A DNA stretch of 64,000 nucleotides. Origin: Colias croceus (Eukaryota; Arthropoda; Insecta; Lepidoptera; Pieridae). Positions 37,301 to 49,500 of the stretch are shown here, one piece after another. Numbering within the stretch: the stretch's first letter is position 1; every line of letters begins with the position of its first letter. The stretch spans positions 4,427,001-4,491,000 of the forward strand of contig NC_059554.1 of NCBI RefSeq assembly GCF_905220415.1, written 5' to 3'. The notes under the pieces were generated by a model that did not search any database, had not been told where the DNA came from, and saw only the letters and a program-made list of their open reading frames with translations. A program made the position numbers and the translations under genes.

Positions 37301-37522
37301 ATACTGCAATTTATTTGAACTGTTCACTGATTGTTCGTAACTTAACCTCGCGTTTAACGCCTGCTCATAGTTGAGCCTATTGTCCGTTTCAGTGTTCTCA
37401 TATGGTTTCACTTTAACACTATAGTCTGTGGTGAAGTTCAGCTTTGTGAGAGTGGACATGGGGAGATGGATCGGCGCCGCGCAGGGAGGCCCGGCGGCTT
37501 CGCGCGGCTCTACTAGGAGCAT
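25237..37522 (-). CDS. pnt: pointed, P1-type isoform (no PNT domain)
   Basis: A separate first exon 37522-37228 (98 codons plus 1 nt) splices in phase to the shared exons 29163-28903, 27798-27643, 26688-26570, 25868-25711 and 25300-25237. Total 1053 nt, 350 residues. The unique N-terminus (STLTKLNFTTDYSVKVKPYE, then NRLNYEQALNARLSYEQSVN) has no recognised domain; it ends DPSYILPAG and joins GYTTGG. In Drosophila, PntP1 likewise starts from an internal promoter and lacks the PNT domain, acting without ERK phosphorylation; the same role is inferred here. The start is ambiguous between ATG 37522 and ATG 37459. Confidence 0.85.
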
Positions 37523-40500
37523 GGCGGCTGCAGACCGCCTTTATACACTGTCAGTACTTCATATACGCGCACTTGATAATATTTCTGTTTACAACAACAC
37601 TAGTTATAAAATAATATAAAAAAACTAAATAATATTTTTGATGTAAATAAATTTTAACTGTCCTATGTTCAAGTTAAAGTCGGCACTAATATTCAAGCAG
37701 TTTCGTTAAGTTGTACGCGCTGCACTTATTGCTTCCCGACAGCACCGCACCGCTTTGCGCTTAACAGGCAACTGAGCTTTCTGCCTCGGGCGGATCTAGA
37801 GAGGGCGGCCGCGGAAAATATGAACCGAGCGCGTCGAAGATACCCGATCGCGGCCGAACGACTTGGAGCACTGAGAAGTGTGCGTTGCGACCTGTCATGC
37901 CACCTGCTACGGAGACCAACTGTTGCGCGACCGTTGATTTTTTTGCTAATCGACAAAGTATTATGAAAATTAGCATACCTCTCAAAACCGACTTATTTAC
38001 AGTTACATCTCAATTAAATTGATGATACGTATGGGCAAGTAAAGCTGTATAATCTAGTTATGCTTACATAATGTATGTTAATGTTTCATGCGTGCGGCAT
38101 TTTTCCTGTACCTTATCATTTAAGGAAAATAACTCTAATTAGTAAACATACACAACATAATAGCAATTAAAAGAATTTACTGAAGGTACCTCTACATCAT
38201 TTATGTAATAATAAGAGAGATTTATAGTATTCCGTTTTACATACTAACTTACCTAACAATATTTTTTATAAAAAAAGGCTTATTATATACTGTATGAAAG
38301 TTAATCTGCTCATCATGAAAAAATATCAGTTTTTGTCTTTCTTCATCACTTCAATCACTCTATCTTTAGATTTATTTACCTCGACAATTTTATTATGATT
38401 TAACAACAACCACTACAATCAAATCATTTGAAATGTACTTTTGAACCTAAAATTGTTGACATGTATCTTGTCAATGGCGAAATAAGGTGCAATTACGTGT
38501 AATGATTATGACTTTTGACGCGTTTGACCTTGAGTGAGTATCTATTGTTTGAGGCGGTGACGACTTGGGAACTACTCAAGCTAAAAAAATGTTTAGCCAT
38601 TTGCACTACGAGGAATTGAAAATAATGAGCATCTCAACCACATGTAATCTAGAAGCGTTTTTGCAATTATGGCACGCTTGATGGGCTTGTAGAATAAGAA
38701 ATGCAGATAAATTTTATCGTATGTTGGTTCGCTACAGGATGTTTGCATTGGCAGATTCGGGACAGATGTGTAATATATCTGATATCGTTATATTCACGAA
38801 TCCGATGGGAGGGTACCCGTTAGAGGCGGTTCTGCCGAAATCGGGTCAAGTTACTAGGGGTGGATCTTTAAGGTCACAAAAGCAGGGACAAGGGAACGCT
38901 CGGGATAATAGGCACCTGAGCACGTGTGCTGCCGGATATAGAGGGCTATTGTCTACCGGAGGAAGCGATTTCGACGTCGGAAGATACGATTTTTTTATTA
39001 GACGTACCTGTGTATGTTGCATAATTATGTACCGCATGAGGTATATTATGCGAGGGTGTGATTGATGACTGCGTGTGATGATTATTAGATTTATAATTTA
39101 TATTATTATATGTAAAATAACTAAACTCATTTTAATTATTTTCTGCGAACTAAAATAAAATTTCCTGCAATATTGGCAGTACAGAAACTTTGCGTTTTAA
39201 AGGTTTTAAAATGAAATTAACATAACTTGATTAAACAGTGAGTGCAAGTTTTGTGAAAACAGAGTGCTAGAACGAAGTCAAGATTCAATTAGTGAGGGAG
39301 GCGAGCGGTGGAAATGACAAGGGAAATTACTTTTCTATACCTCAATAAACGTGCTGCGGAAATAAACACACGCGGGATATTGGCTTCGCGATGCACTTGC
39401 TGTTTTAAAAGGAAATAAAACCATCCGATAGATTTGTGTCAATGAGAAAATAATCTTGGCAGTGTTTTCATACGTACATAATAAGTTTCATAGTATGAAA
39501 ATTACCGTTACCATTAATTAGTATGTTAAAATTCATTCGATGATTTGTACGGGGCTCTTGTTTTGGTTTAGTAACTGCTGTATTATGTATGCTGGCATAA
39601 TATGCAAAACAGTCCACACCGTAACACGTTACTTGCGTATAAAATACGGTGCAAATATTTTAAGTTTAATTTATCTATTCATTAGCGACATCTTACTAGG
39701 AACATGCGTAGTCGGCAACAAAAAGGGTAAATTAAGTATGGCATAAACGTAATATCGATCGCAAATGGCGTAGTAATATTGAAATAACGTCGGTCGATCG
39801 CCGCGCACAAAGTACCTAAGCTCGTAGTCATTCCTTTAGCGTTTAAATTTAAAAATACAATTTACCGAAGAATTCCATGCTTTGAATTACATTAAGTGTA
39901 AACAATAAAGAGCTAGTGAGCGTATCGACCGCGGCAGGCGACGGAAGTCACAGATAAACAATCTTTTTTAGATAAATGCTGAAAAAATAAACTCTACATA
40001 AATCTGTAGAGCGGAGCGTGGAGATTTTTAATTAATTTTTGGCACAGCAAGTGAATTGTTTTATGACAAAAGAAGTAGTTATATGTTTATTAAATTATAA
40101 ATATTAATTATTATATATCTGAATTTAATTTCAGTTCTAACATTAAATTAATTAATTATATTGAGTTAAAAAATCGTATTCCATGGAAAATATTTATATT
40201 TGTTTTCATTAACTTAACTGTATGCTAATTATCAATGCCTTATTAACAGCTCGACTTTTTTCGTGACCTTTGTTTTAATTAAAAAGAGCACATCCGTTCT
40301 AGTCAAAACAAAAGTGATTCAGTTCATTTGAAATTCAATTTTTATGTCTTTTCAAGTTTTTATATTTAAATATCTTTCCAAGGATTTAAATTGGAATATC
40401 TGCAGTTTTACTTCGACATAAGTGGGATCATATAATTATAAAATTTATAGCTCCTTAATTTGAGGCTTTAAGTGACATTAAAATAATCACAAGTTGTGGA

Positions 40501-43500
40501 TGTTTTTACATAGAAACAGTAAAGTTTAACAGAGCGGTAGGCGGCCTGCATTTTAAATTAGGACGCGCTCGGGACGTCACTTCCGGTACCAATTATTTAT
40601 TCCTCTCGACCTCTATAATGTGACGAGATGGTCTACGACATTTATAGTTTCAATTAAAAATTCTGGGAACGTTATGATTTTAATGTATTCTTTATGTATA
40701 TTATATTTTAATATGCAACTGAGAACAAAAATAAATTTACAATGTAGAAAGAGCTATATTTTATTTTATCAATTTATTTATGATCTTTTAAAATCCTACA
40801 AAGGACTTACGATAAAAATCGATAGCATTTGTACTGTAAATATCACAAAACCAAAGCAAATGTTTATTTAAGTTCATTGTTGTTTTACTTCGCCGTATAA
40901 TCTACGAGTCTATTCTTGTTTAACAAGCTTTATCGCAAGTTAAACTTTGTGACAAAATAGTTGATAAATAACAGTAGTAACCCATGTTGGAGTCTCGACA
41001 TTGTTGTGACAGCGCTATCACATGGTTTCATGAAGGACAACCGCCCACGCCGTCCGCCCCTGCCTTGTGCAGATAAGATACCACATTTATATTGTTTCAT
41101 ATTTAAGTAATCCCAACTATTTTGTATGGACCCATTGAACTGGCAAAGTTCATGAAAGAGCGTAATTACTACGACATAATGCCGGGGCGATTAGTTAATT
41201 GTTTCTGGAAATTATTAGTATCTTATAAAGAATAATTGTATATTATTATAGACATATCCGAATGTGATTTCTTAGCTTAAATAATCTAATGCTCTTATGA
41301 AATTTAATTCTATCACAATCGGCTGTGAAAGAATATACAAGCTAGTTGCTTCAGTTAACACGTTAATCGGGATTTTAATAAACGCGCAAAATAGTATTTG
41401 TTTTTGCTAGGGTTTCCTTAAATGAGAGCGGAGCATTGCAAATAGCGCAATTAATTGAATTCGGCACATCAATCGGCTGGCGAAGCTTTGTCGGCGCCTG
41501 AAGCCGCGCTGTAACTCGACACTAATATTGGAGATCCATCACCCGACCTGAGGGCTCCAAATTCACGTAAACTCTTTCATCCGACGTAATTCCCACACTT
41601 ATTTGGAGGTACGAAAATGTATTGAAGTGCAAGCTGAAACACCTGCGTAATTCGCGAACAAAGAACTCTACTTAAATTTCAAAGGAAAGATTAAGTCAAT
41701 ACTTTAATGCGGATTAGAAATTTTATTCGCTCGTACCTGTAAGAGATTTAATATATTCGAGTTTTGATTAAAGCTTCTTATAGAGGCAGGTAATTAAGAT
41801 ATTAAATTAAGCCTTTTTAAAGCAAACAAACCGTTGAAAATGTCTTTATGTTTGCATGTATAATACTAGTATATATTCGAGTTTGCAACGAATGTAACAA
41901 GTTGTCTTCAAACGCATTCATTTGCATACAAAACGGCGAACACACTCGTTCGGCTGAAAAATACTGCGCTAACTGTGGTAGCGATAAGTCGTTATCGGTC
42001 CCACTGTATTTATTTGCAGAGTTCCACGAAACATACTGACATTCCATTGTTCTATTTACTTAATATAATTAGGTATATCAATGTTTTTCCACTCAAATAT
42101 TCTGCAATTCTACAAAACAATTAAATGATGTAATCTGAATGGCTCGTATTAAACGTATAGATAAGTTTTCGATTAGTTAACTTTTACGGTTCGACAGTTG
42201 AACGTTATTAAAAAGGGAATAAAATTTTATTGATCCATGAAATGCTATCGCGACTAAACATTTAATTTAAATGAAAATAAAATATCGGCGATAAGGATCT
42301 TTTTTTGAATTTTAAGCGCTTTTGTGACTCGCCTGACCCCTTATCCTTTATTTGAATTCTTTCATTTATCAACAATCAGGTTAGGAATCGAATCAAGGCC
42401 ACCTGAAATAGAAATCACCTGAATATAAAAAGACGCTGATTGTACGAGCACTTGGCGAGGGCTCTTGTTAGGGGCTCATTGAAGGGCCCTCGGTGGCGAA
42501 CACTATAAATACACAGAAGCACCCTTGCTCTTTTCGTTTGCCAACCCTTAAGGGCTGGCCTTTACTCCTTACCTGCGTTTTTAAGAGCGTATTATGTTTT
42601 ATAGCTCTTTATAACAATGATTTTATGTGTGATATTATTGGGTATATGTGCACTTTGTTAATATTTTGGTTTCTGATTCTATGAAAGTTGCAAAGCTAAG
42701 GAAAATCTGCAAACGTATTCTATATCCTCTCCTAAAGTCAAGTATGAAAGTCTATGAATATTATTATAATAACTCTATTTGCACCTATATTGTGAACAGA
42801 AACTATTATCAATATTGATATTTAAGAAATATTTATCTGCTTGTTAATCGTTTTTATATTTAGTTATAGGTACAAGTAGACAATACAAGATAATATAAAT
42901 TAGTGATGATTAAAGAGGGTAAAATAGGTAACCTAAATTCGAATTTCTTACTTCACATATTATAAAGCTTTTATGAGTGACTCAATATTAAACTAAGTTT
43001 TAAATACAATTAGTTTCTTTGTCTGTATTTAATCGGTTTTCTGTTCTAATTCGTCCATTGTGCCGATTTACGTAATTCGAAATTTGAAAAGGTCCGCACG
43101 TGCGCAGGAGTGTATCGGGTTGCACCGGAAGCCAATTGAGGTACAATGGTTCCCGGATGTGGCTGCTTCAAGTGACACGTATCTTTTTATTGATACTGAA
43201 GAAAGCTCAATATTTTCCCTATCGACACTTCACTAGGATTGATGTTTAATGTCATGTAAATGATATTAGATTATTCATCTCGTATTACTGGCACGTGATG
43301 CTTTTGTACTACTGTGATTGTCGAAAGAAAGGTCGATATGTTTTTCATATAATATTTTATCGTAAAAAGATTTATTACAGCACGTTAGTTGAGTACTTAT
43401 TTATCTATCTCTATTGAAAATTCAATAAATGTAAATTACAGTTTCTGATACAAATTCGATCCATAATAAGAAATGTTAATTTAATCAGAGCTGCAGGCAA

Positions 43501-46500
43501 AAATCGAATTAATATCTGAACTTTTTTACCCTGCTTAAGTTTGTATGTGGACCACGATATGGGACCTTGCTTCATTTTTTATTTAATTGCTGATTTGAAA
43601 AAAATAAAACTGACTGTTTTGGTGTTATATAATTGAACAGTGCCAAGTCTGGGCGGAGCTGGCTGATATATCACTCGCTAAAAGGGTACAAGGCGTCAAA
43701 CGTGTTACCTAACTCCTAACAGCACTACTTTATGGAAATAATTTATCACGATTGGTCAACGTGTTACTGACTCATGCTGCGTAAATGCAACTTAAGAATG
43801 TGATGAACTTAATTTAATATTGATTGGATTGCAGATTGCAATTACCCAAAAATGTAGAGTCCGTTTTATGTAGAGTACGCCAAAAGATGGTTAAGTATTT
43901 ATGGTAACTTTTACTAATTGGTTTGTAGCGTATATATGTACTTATTTGCTAAATTTGGTCGCTTGTTCAAGCATGAGCTTTTACAGTTGTTCTGTAAAAG
44001 CTCATGCTGACTTCAGATCTTTATTTTCAAAGGTTTTCTTCATGAACATTTGTATTTGTTTAAATTATATTATTTATTTTAACTCTCCTAAATTATCTAT
44101 GTTTTCGAAAAGTTCGGGAATAAAATCTTAGATAATGACATAATTATGCCATAGCATCTCCAAAAACTTATGACACCAGTTTCCCAAATTCCTTTGTTTC
44201 GAGACCTCCATTAACGTGAATCTGATCAATCTGTGATATGCAGTGGCCATGAATTTCTCAGGCCGTTAGGTTCTGCAGAGTGTGGCGTGTCGCAAGCTGC
44301 GAGCGGTTCCGAGGCGCACGTCCGGCGATTAGCCAGCTAGTGCGCAACGCGAGGATGTGCCTGCGCCTTGCTGTCCGCGCAACTTGCGACAGCGCGGATG
44401 CCTCGAACATTGCACACATATATACCAATCCTTATGTGTGCTATTGCTAAATTTGTAATATACCTTTTTGTATATTAACCTTCGCGCTGTCGGCCCAGTT
44501 GCATTATTTTTTAACGCTCGAGTTGCTGCAAGGACATGCTTGCAGACATAGGAATATTTCAGTGGATGGCGTAGGCCGCATATATTAAGCATATCTACAT
44601 CTTATAAACGTATAATTTTATTACGTACCTATAATTGTATGAAAAGGGTTTTTAATACAGTTTTTTCATTTTTTTGTCAAGAGGAAAGGAATAGATACAT
44701 AATAACATTTTTAAACATCAAATATCGAAAAATTTACGTTATCTTATTTTTAGTTTATTATTACGCAAATGGCAATAACTCACCACGCCATACCAAAAGT
44801 GGGTCCAGCTCGTTGGAGTCCCTGGAGCGGGAACTTGGGTGCAAAAACATATCTTAACCAGAATCCAATTTGGCCATATTTATCACTAGCACTTCACACT
44901 CAGCCGATTGCTCGACCACCGTCTCGCCTATACTTCGACAACACAAATGAGAAAATTTAAAAAATATATTTAACCACAAATGAACAAACGTGCAATACTT
45001 ACGTTTGCCGGTAAATAAAATGAAATTGAAAATAATTCAAAAAGAATCAATTTTATTGCTGCTATTTACAAATTATGAAAAAATAATGAATAGATAAAGA
45101 AGACACGATTGCTAAGAAGAAGAACAGCGCGGCCTCGCTGTGGTTGAAGACTGGCTCTAGCTGACAATCGAGTCAGCGAAGGCGCTTGGTAGGGGTGCAC
45201 CTTTCGTACAATGAACGATACTAATTAAGCCTTCAATGCCATACACTCCGCAAAAACTGTAGTGATAACAACATATGCTGAAATGTTGACTATGATAAGT
45301 ACGAAAATACAAGAAACAATTGCGAGATTCAGATGTTTAACCAAAACATATTTTAAGAAGAGCAGTAATGATTTGATAATTTTATGATTAACAAGAATGT
45401 GTTAAAATAGACATAGAAAACATTAACTTCTGAAGAGTTAATTCGTAGAAGAATATAACAAGGCATACGTTGGAACACGACAAAAATAAATAAAACAATT
45501 ATATAATTAATCAGCTGATAATTAACACATAATTCCCACCATACATCTAAGAAGTTGTCGCAAACATGATTCTTATGTTCTCAAATAAATATTCAACATC
45601 AAAGAAACTTTTGATCTTACATCACCATAGCAATAACGAGACAATATTTTAAAAATATTATGTCACTGACGGACGTGGTTTTGTGATGTCCAAGTGCAAT
45701 GAATTTAGTATAATTTTATGTCTATCAACTTCAAAACATTCTTCTCGTATGTGAATGGCAAACTGTAAAAAAACCGTAGACCATCATAATTAAATGTGTG
45801 TTATCGATATCGTCACGTAAATACAACACTCTTTTAAACTTATAACATAAAAACAAGTTATTATAATGATACGCACGTGTAATTTTAGTATTATGAAAAC
45901 TGGAAAGATGACACACGACAAGACGATCAGGCCTCGCGGCCTGAAAGAGAGCGGAAAAACGGCGCCAAGGTCGCCGGTTGCGGCACCGCCCAGCCGACTG
46001 GAAACTCATACTCGATGTGATATTAATGATGTTTTCTACAATTTCTAAGGTTGTGTTTAGATGTCGCAATATAAATGACATGTTATGCAAATATGTCACG
46101 CTTGTTAGATATACAATTAATTAGACTTATTTCAATATTGCCTTGATGGGCTCTATCCACCAGTATCTATTCGAATATCTATTAAGAGTTTATAAATAGT
46201 AATATCTAGCAAAAAACGACTAAATAAATAAATTGTATTTCATAGTATTGTCGTAAAAAGGTCGGTAATGTACCGTATTATTAACACAGTTCGTGTTAAT
46301 TATGCACATGCTAATTACATGACAGTAAAATCAGCATGTCGAACACGGCACTCGAATAGGTGTCGGGCAGCCGGCAGCCGCACCGGTAGACCACCCGTGT
46401 TAACGACGACCAAGAGGCCCCTTGTCTCTTAGTTAATTTATTATTTCAGTAGCAGAACGCGTTCGCGGCTTCCAGTCAAAACATCCCGCTCCTATGATTT

Positions 46501-49500
46501 AGTACGCAATAAACGCCGTTTTATATCTAATGGAAATGAGCTTTTATACGTGAGATTGCGCAGCCAACCCCTGGGATTGTAAAACTTTGATTAATTAGTT
46601 CTTATATTCATCTGATATTATATGAATGGAACTTCTTCCTCGAAATATTGTTACGTGTTGAATAAGAACTAAAGCTTAAAATCCGTTCTAAATGTAGTGA
46701 GTAATTTTCTGAAAAGATATGAAATATTATATTCTATCATCGTTGTTTTAACTGGATGCGATAACCGTAAGCGTTTCTAAAAGAAAGGCTGTCAAAAGAT
46801 ATAATTAGGTACTGAACGTATCTAGTAAATAAACGCTCTATCGTTAGTTAAGGACTAGTTAATAATTGTTGGGTTATCGTGAATGGTAGTTTAATGAGAG
46901 TAACTTTATCGCCGTAGATAAGAGCCGCCTATCTTTATGAGTAGATAGCTACAAGTAAGATTGTGGGCTTGAGGATTATGGCATGTTAAAGTAATTTAAA
47001 AATGCTAACGATGGCCGTGAGAATGTATAACAGATGTAAGATCTCAGCACGATGATTTACCGGTGATCAATTTGATAATATTAGAACATATCGCTTTTTC
47101 CTCATTATAAATATAAGATGTTTAACATTATAAAGAGAAAATTAAAATAAACAATTCACGAGTTTTAGACGCAAGTTTTTATTAATCGTAATTTCTTAAT
47201 ATACACCTTTCCAAGTTATTTTTTATGGAGAAATACCTAAATTCTCATTTTATTAATTTTTACTTATCTTATTTGTTGAAAATTACAATATTTTTCAAGA
47301 AAAGTCACTTACCCGTGTTATTGTTGTTATTATAGTGGTGCGCTGGCGGGGGGATGTAGTCCGGCAGCTCGGGCAGGCACACATTGCTCTCGTACATGTT
47401 CGGCGGCACATTCGCTAGCAGTGATCGCTCTTTTTCTACATCTATAACAAAATATATCAAACTAGTGGTACATCCACCCAGCATACCTTAAACAAAGTCA
47501 CATCCAGCTATTTTTCTGTACCTGAGTAATATTTATCCCGAGATCTTTATAACATCGGATTTTGATGCGATTTTTTTAATAGATAGAGTGCATCTCGAGG
47601 AAGGTTTTAGTTTATAATATTAATTATTATTATGTTAACATTAAGACAAATCGGGCGATGCCACGGGCGGAAAACGTAGTATTTGTAGGTATTCTCTTTG
47701 GGCGGAAAGCTAGTAAAGAATTTAGGGTTTATGTTCTACTAGCATTCCGCCCGCGGCTTCGCCCGCGTTTTCAATGAAAAACCCGTTCCCGTAGGATTTC
47801 CGGGATAAAACCTATCCTATGTCCTTTCTCGGGTATCAAAATATCTCTATACCAAATTTCATGCAAATTGATTCAGTAGTTAAGGCGTGATTGAGTAACA
47901 GACAGACAGACAGACAGAGTTACTTTCGCATTTATAATATTAGTATGGATTTAGCCATTTATTTAATACTTTAAACCAAGAAACTATATACATATATTAC
48001 ACAAAATTTTATCCATTTAGTTCTAAATTGATCATACTTTAAATTAAATGAAAGTATTTCCAACGGTAACGAAGCCCCCAAAAACTTGACCTATAAAACC
48101 TAAAATGACCGTATATCCTTTCAGTTCCAATACTTTAGAACCTAAAAAACGTGATCGTATTACCTTTTTGAAGTATTTCTAAGTGTTCCCACAGGATGTC
48201 GCCCATGAAGGCAGGCGCACGGGCCACGAATTCCTCCCGGCCCATAGCGCAGATGTCCTTCCCCTGCGCGCGCGCAAACTGTTGCAGTGCTACGCCTTCC
48301 AGGGAGAATTCGCGGGCTGCCCACCGCAGCCAGGCTGCCACCGCTGCTTCGCTCCATTGTCGTGGATCTGGTTATAAACATAAAGAGTTTAATTTGCGTC
48401 TCAATGCTCAATAAACATTATGTGGCTTTTTTTGCGCAATTTACATAGTTTGGTAAATGTGTACTTTTAGGTGATACAGAAAGACATTAATACATTTGTT
48501 TATAGCACGCAATCCTGACATAAATTGGATACTAAATTGATTTCCATGGAAATACTTTAAGCTGAAATGTATTTCAATTTGGATCGTTCGAGACTTTGTA
48601 CCAGTTTATGATCTCATTAGACATTCAATGTAAGTTGTTTAAACATCGAGAACCAATCATGTTTACCGAAGGCCTAATAGAAGAATAATAGCTATCGAAT
48701 GTGAGGCAAGAGGAACAATTAGTCGGGCGGGCTCTTGGCTAACTCCGGAACTTGCCTCACGCGCAGGAAGCGAGCGTCCTTCGTCGGACCCACTGTTTGA
48801 TATAAGTTTCTATTATTGCTGAAGATGATCGAATTGCTTGCCCAATAACAGGGGTTTATTGATCGCGGTCTTTTTAATAATACGCATTGGCTAGTAGGTA
48901 AATGGTCGTAATTGCGTTTTTAACATTAAATTCACTTTGATCAAGAGAACTTTTATTTTGCACTTCATACTAACATGTATTATAGGAAGTTTAGTGTGTA
49001 TAACTACGAACTTTAGTAATTATCCGTGTGAGAGCATCAACGGTTCAAATTAAAATACTTTATTTTAACCACCCTCAGTAAAAAGCGAAGAAAGTTAATC
49101 GATACAAATGCAGTTAAGCGTTACTATGTTACAAATTGCAGAATGGGTCGTAACTTGACTTTTTCTTTGCGAAAAGCGGGACGAGAGCCGGCTAATACTA
49201 AATAATTAGTTTAATTACGGCTTTTAGTCAGTGACCGCCTTCAAGAGAAGCACCGTCGTGTTTATATTTCATTCTGTAATATTCCGGCTACTGACTGAGT
49301 AGGCACTCAACCTGTCATTTTCTATGCAGGTTAACGAGAATGCAATTATAATAATAATTAACTCTATTTATTAAAGTAAAAGGAACATATTGCAACGTTC
49401 ATTATTTTCCTTTTTTAATATAGGTACGCTGATTGTCTTCGGTGCTGGGTCTTAATGAATAATCAATGAGTATGATACGAACAAAATGTACATCGTATAT

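Larger units (their letters stand above)
37961..47312 (-). other. pointed P2 intron upstream of the P1 promoter
   Basis: AT-rich, repeat-poor for its length, with several GC-rich islands (38800-38960, 40500-40590, 42440-42500, 43090-43170, 44280-44400, 45120-45210, 45930-46010, 46370-46420). ETS-type sites occur at 39942-39948, 40579-40587 and 43124-43131. A 17-bp-stem hairpin is at 43970. No exon is recognised. Confidence 0.6.
47442..48163 (-). other. pointed intron, repeat-filled
   Basis: Made largely of repeat fragments: 47520-47715 and 47739-47950. The remaining 200 bp before the PNT exon show nothing. Confidence 0.7.

Noticed and set aside
38721..39065. 114-codon plus-strand ORF
   Set aside because: No recognisable protein family, mixed composition, and it lies in a pointed intron with no supporting signals.
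45731..46099. 122-codon minus-strand ORF and an overlapping 60-codon plus-strand ORF over a small GC-rich island
   Set aside because: No domain, no splice consistency with pointed, and both strands are open because of local composition.
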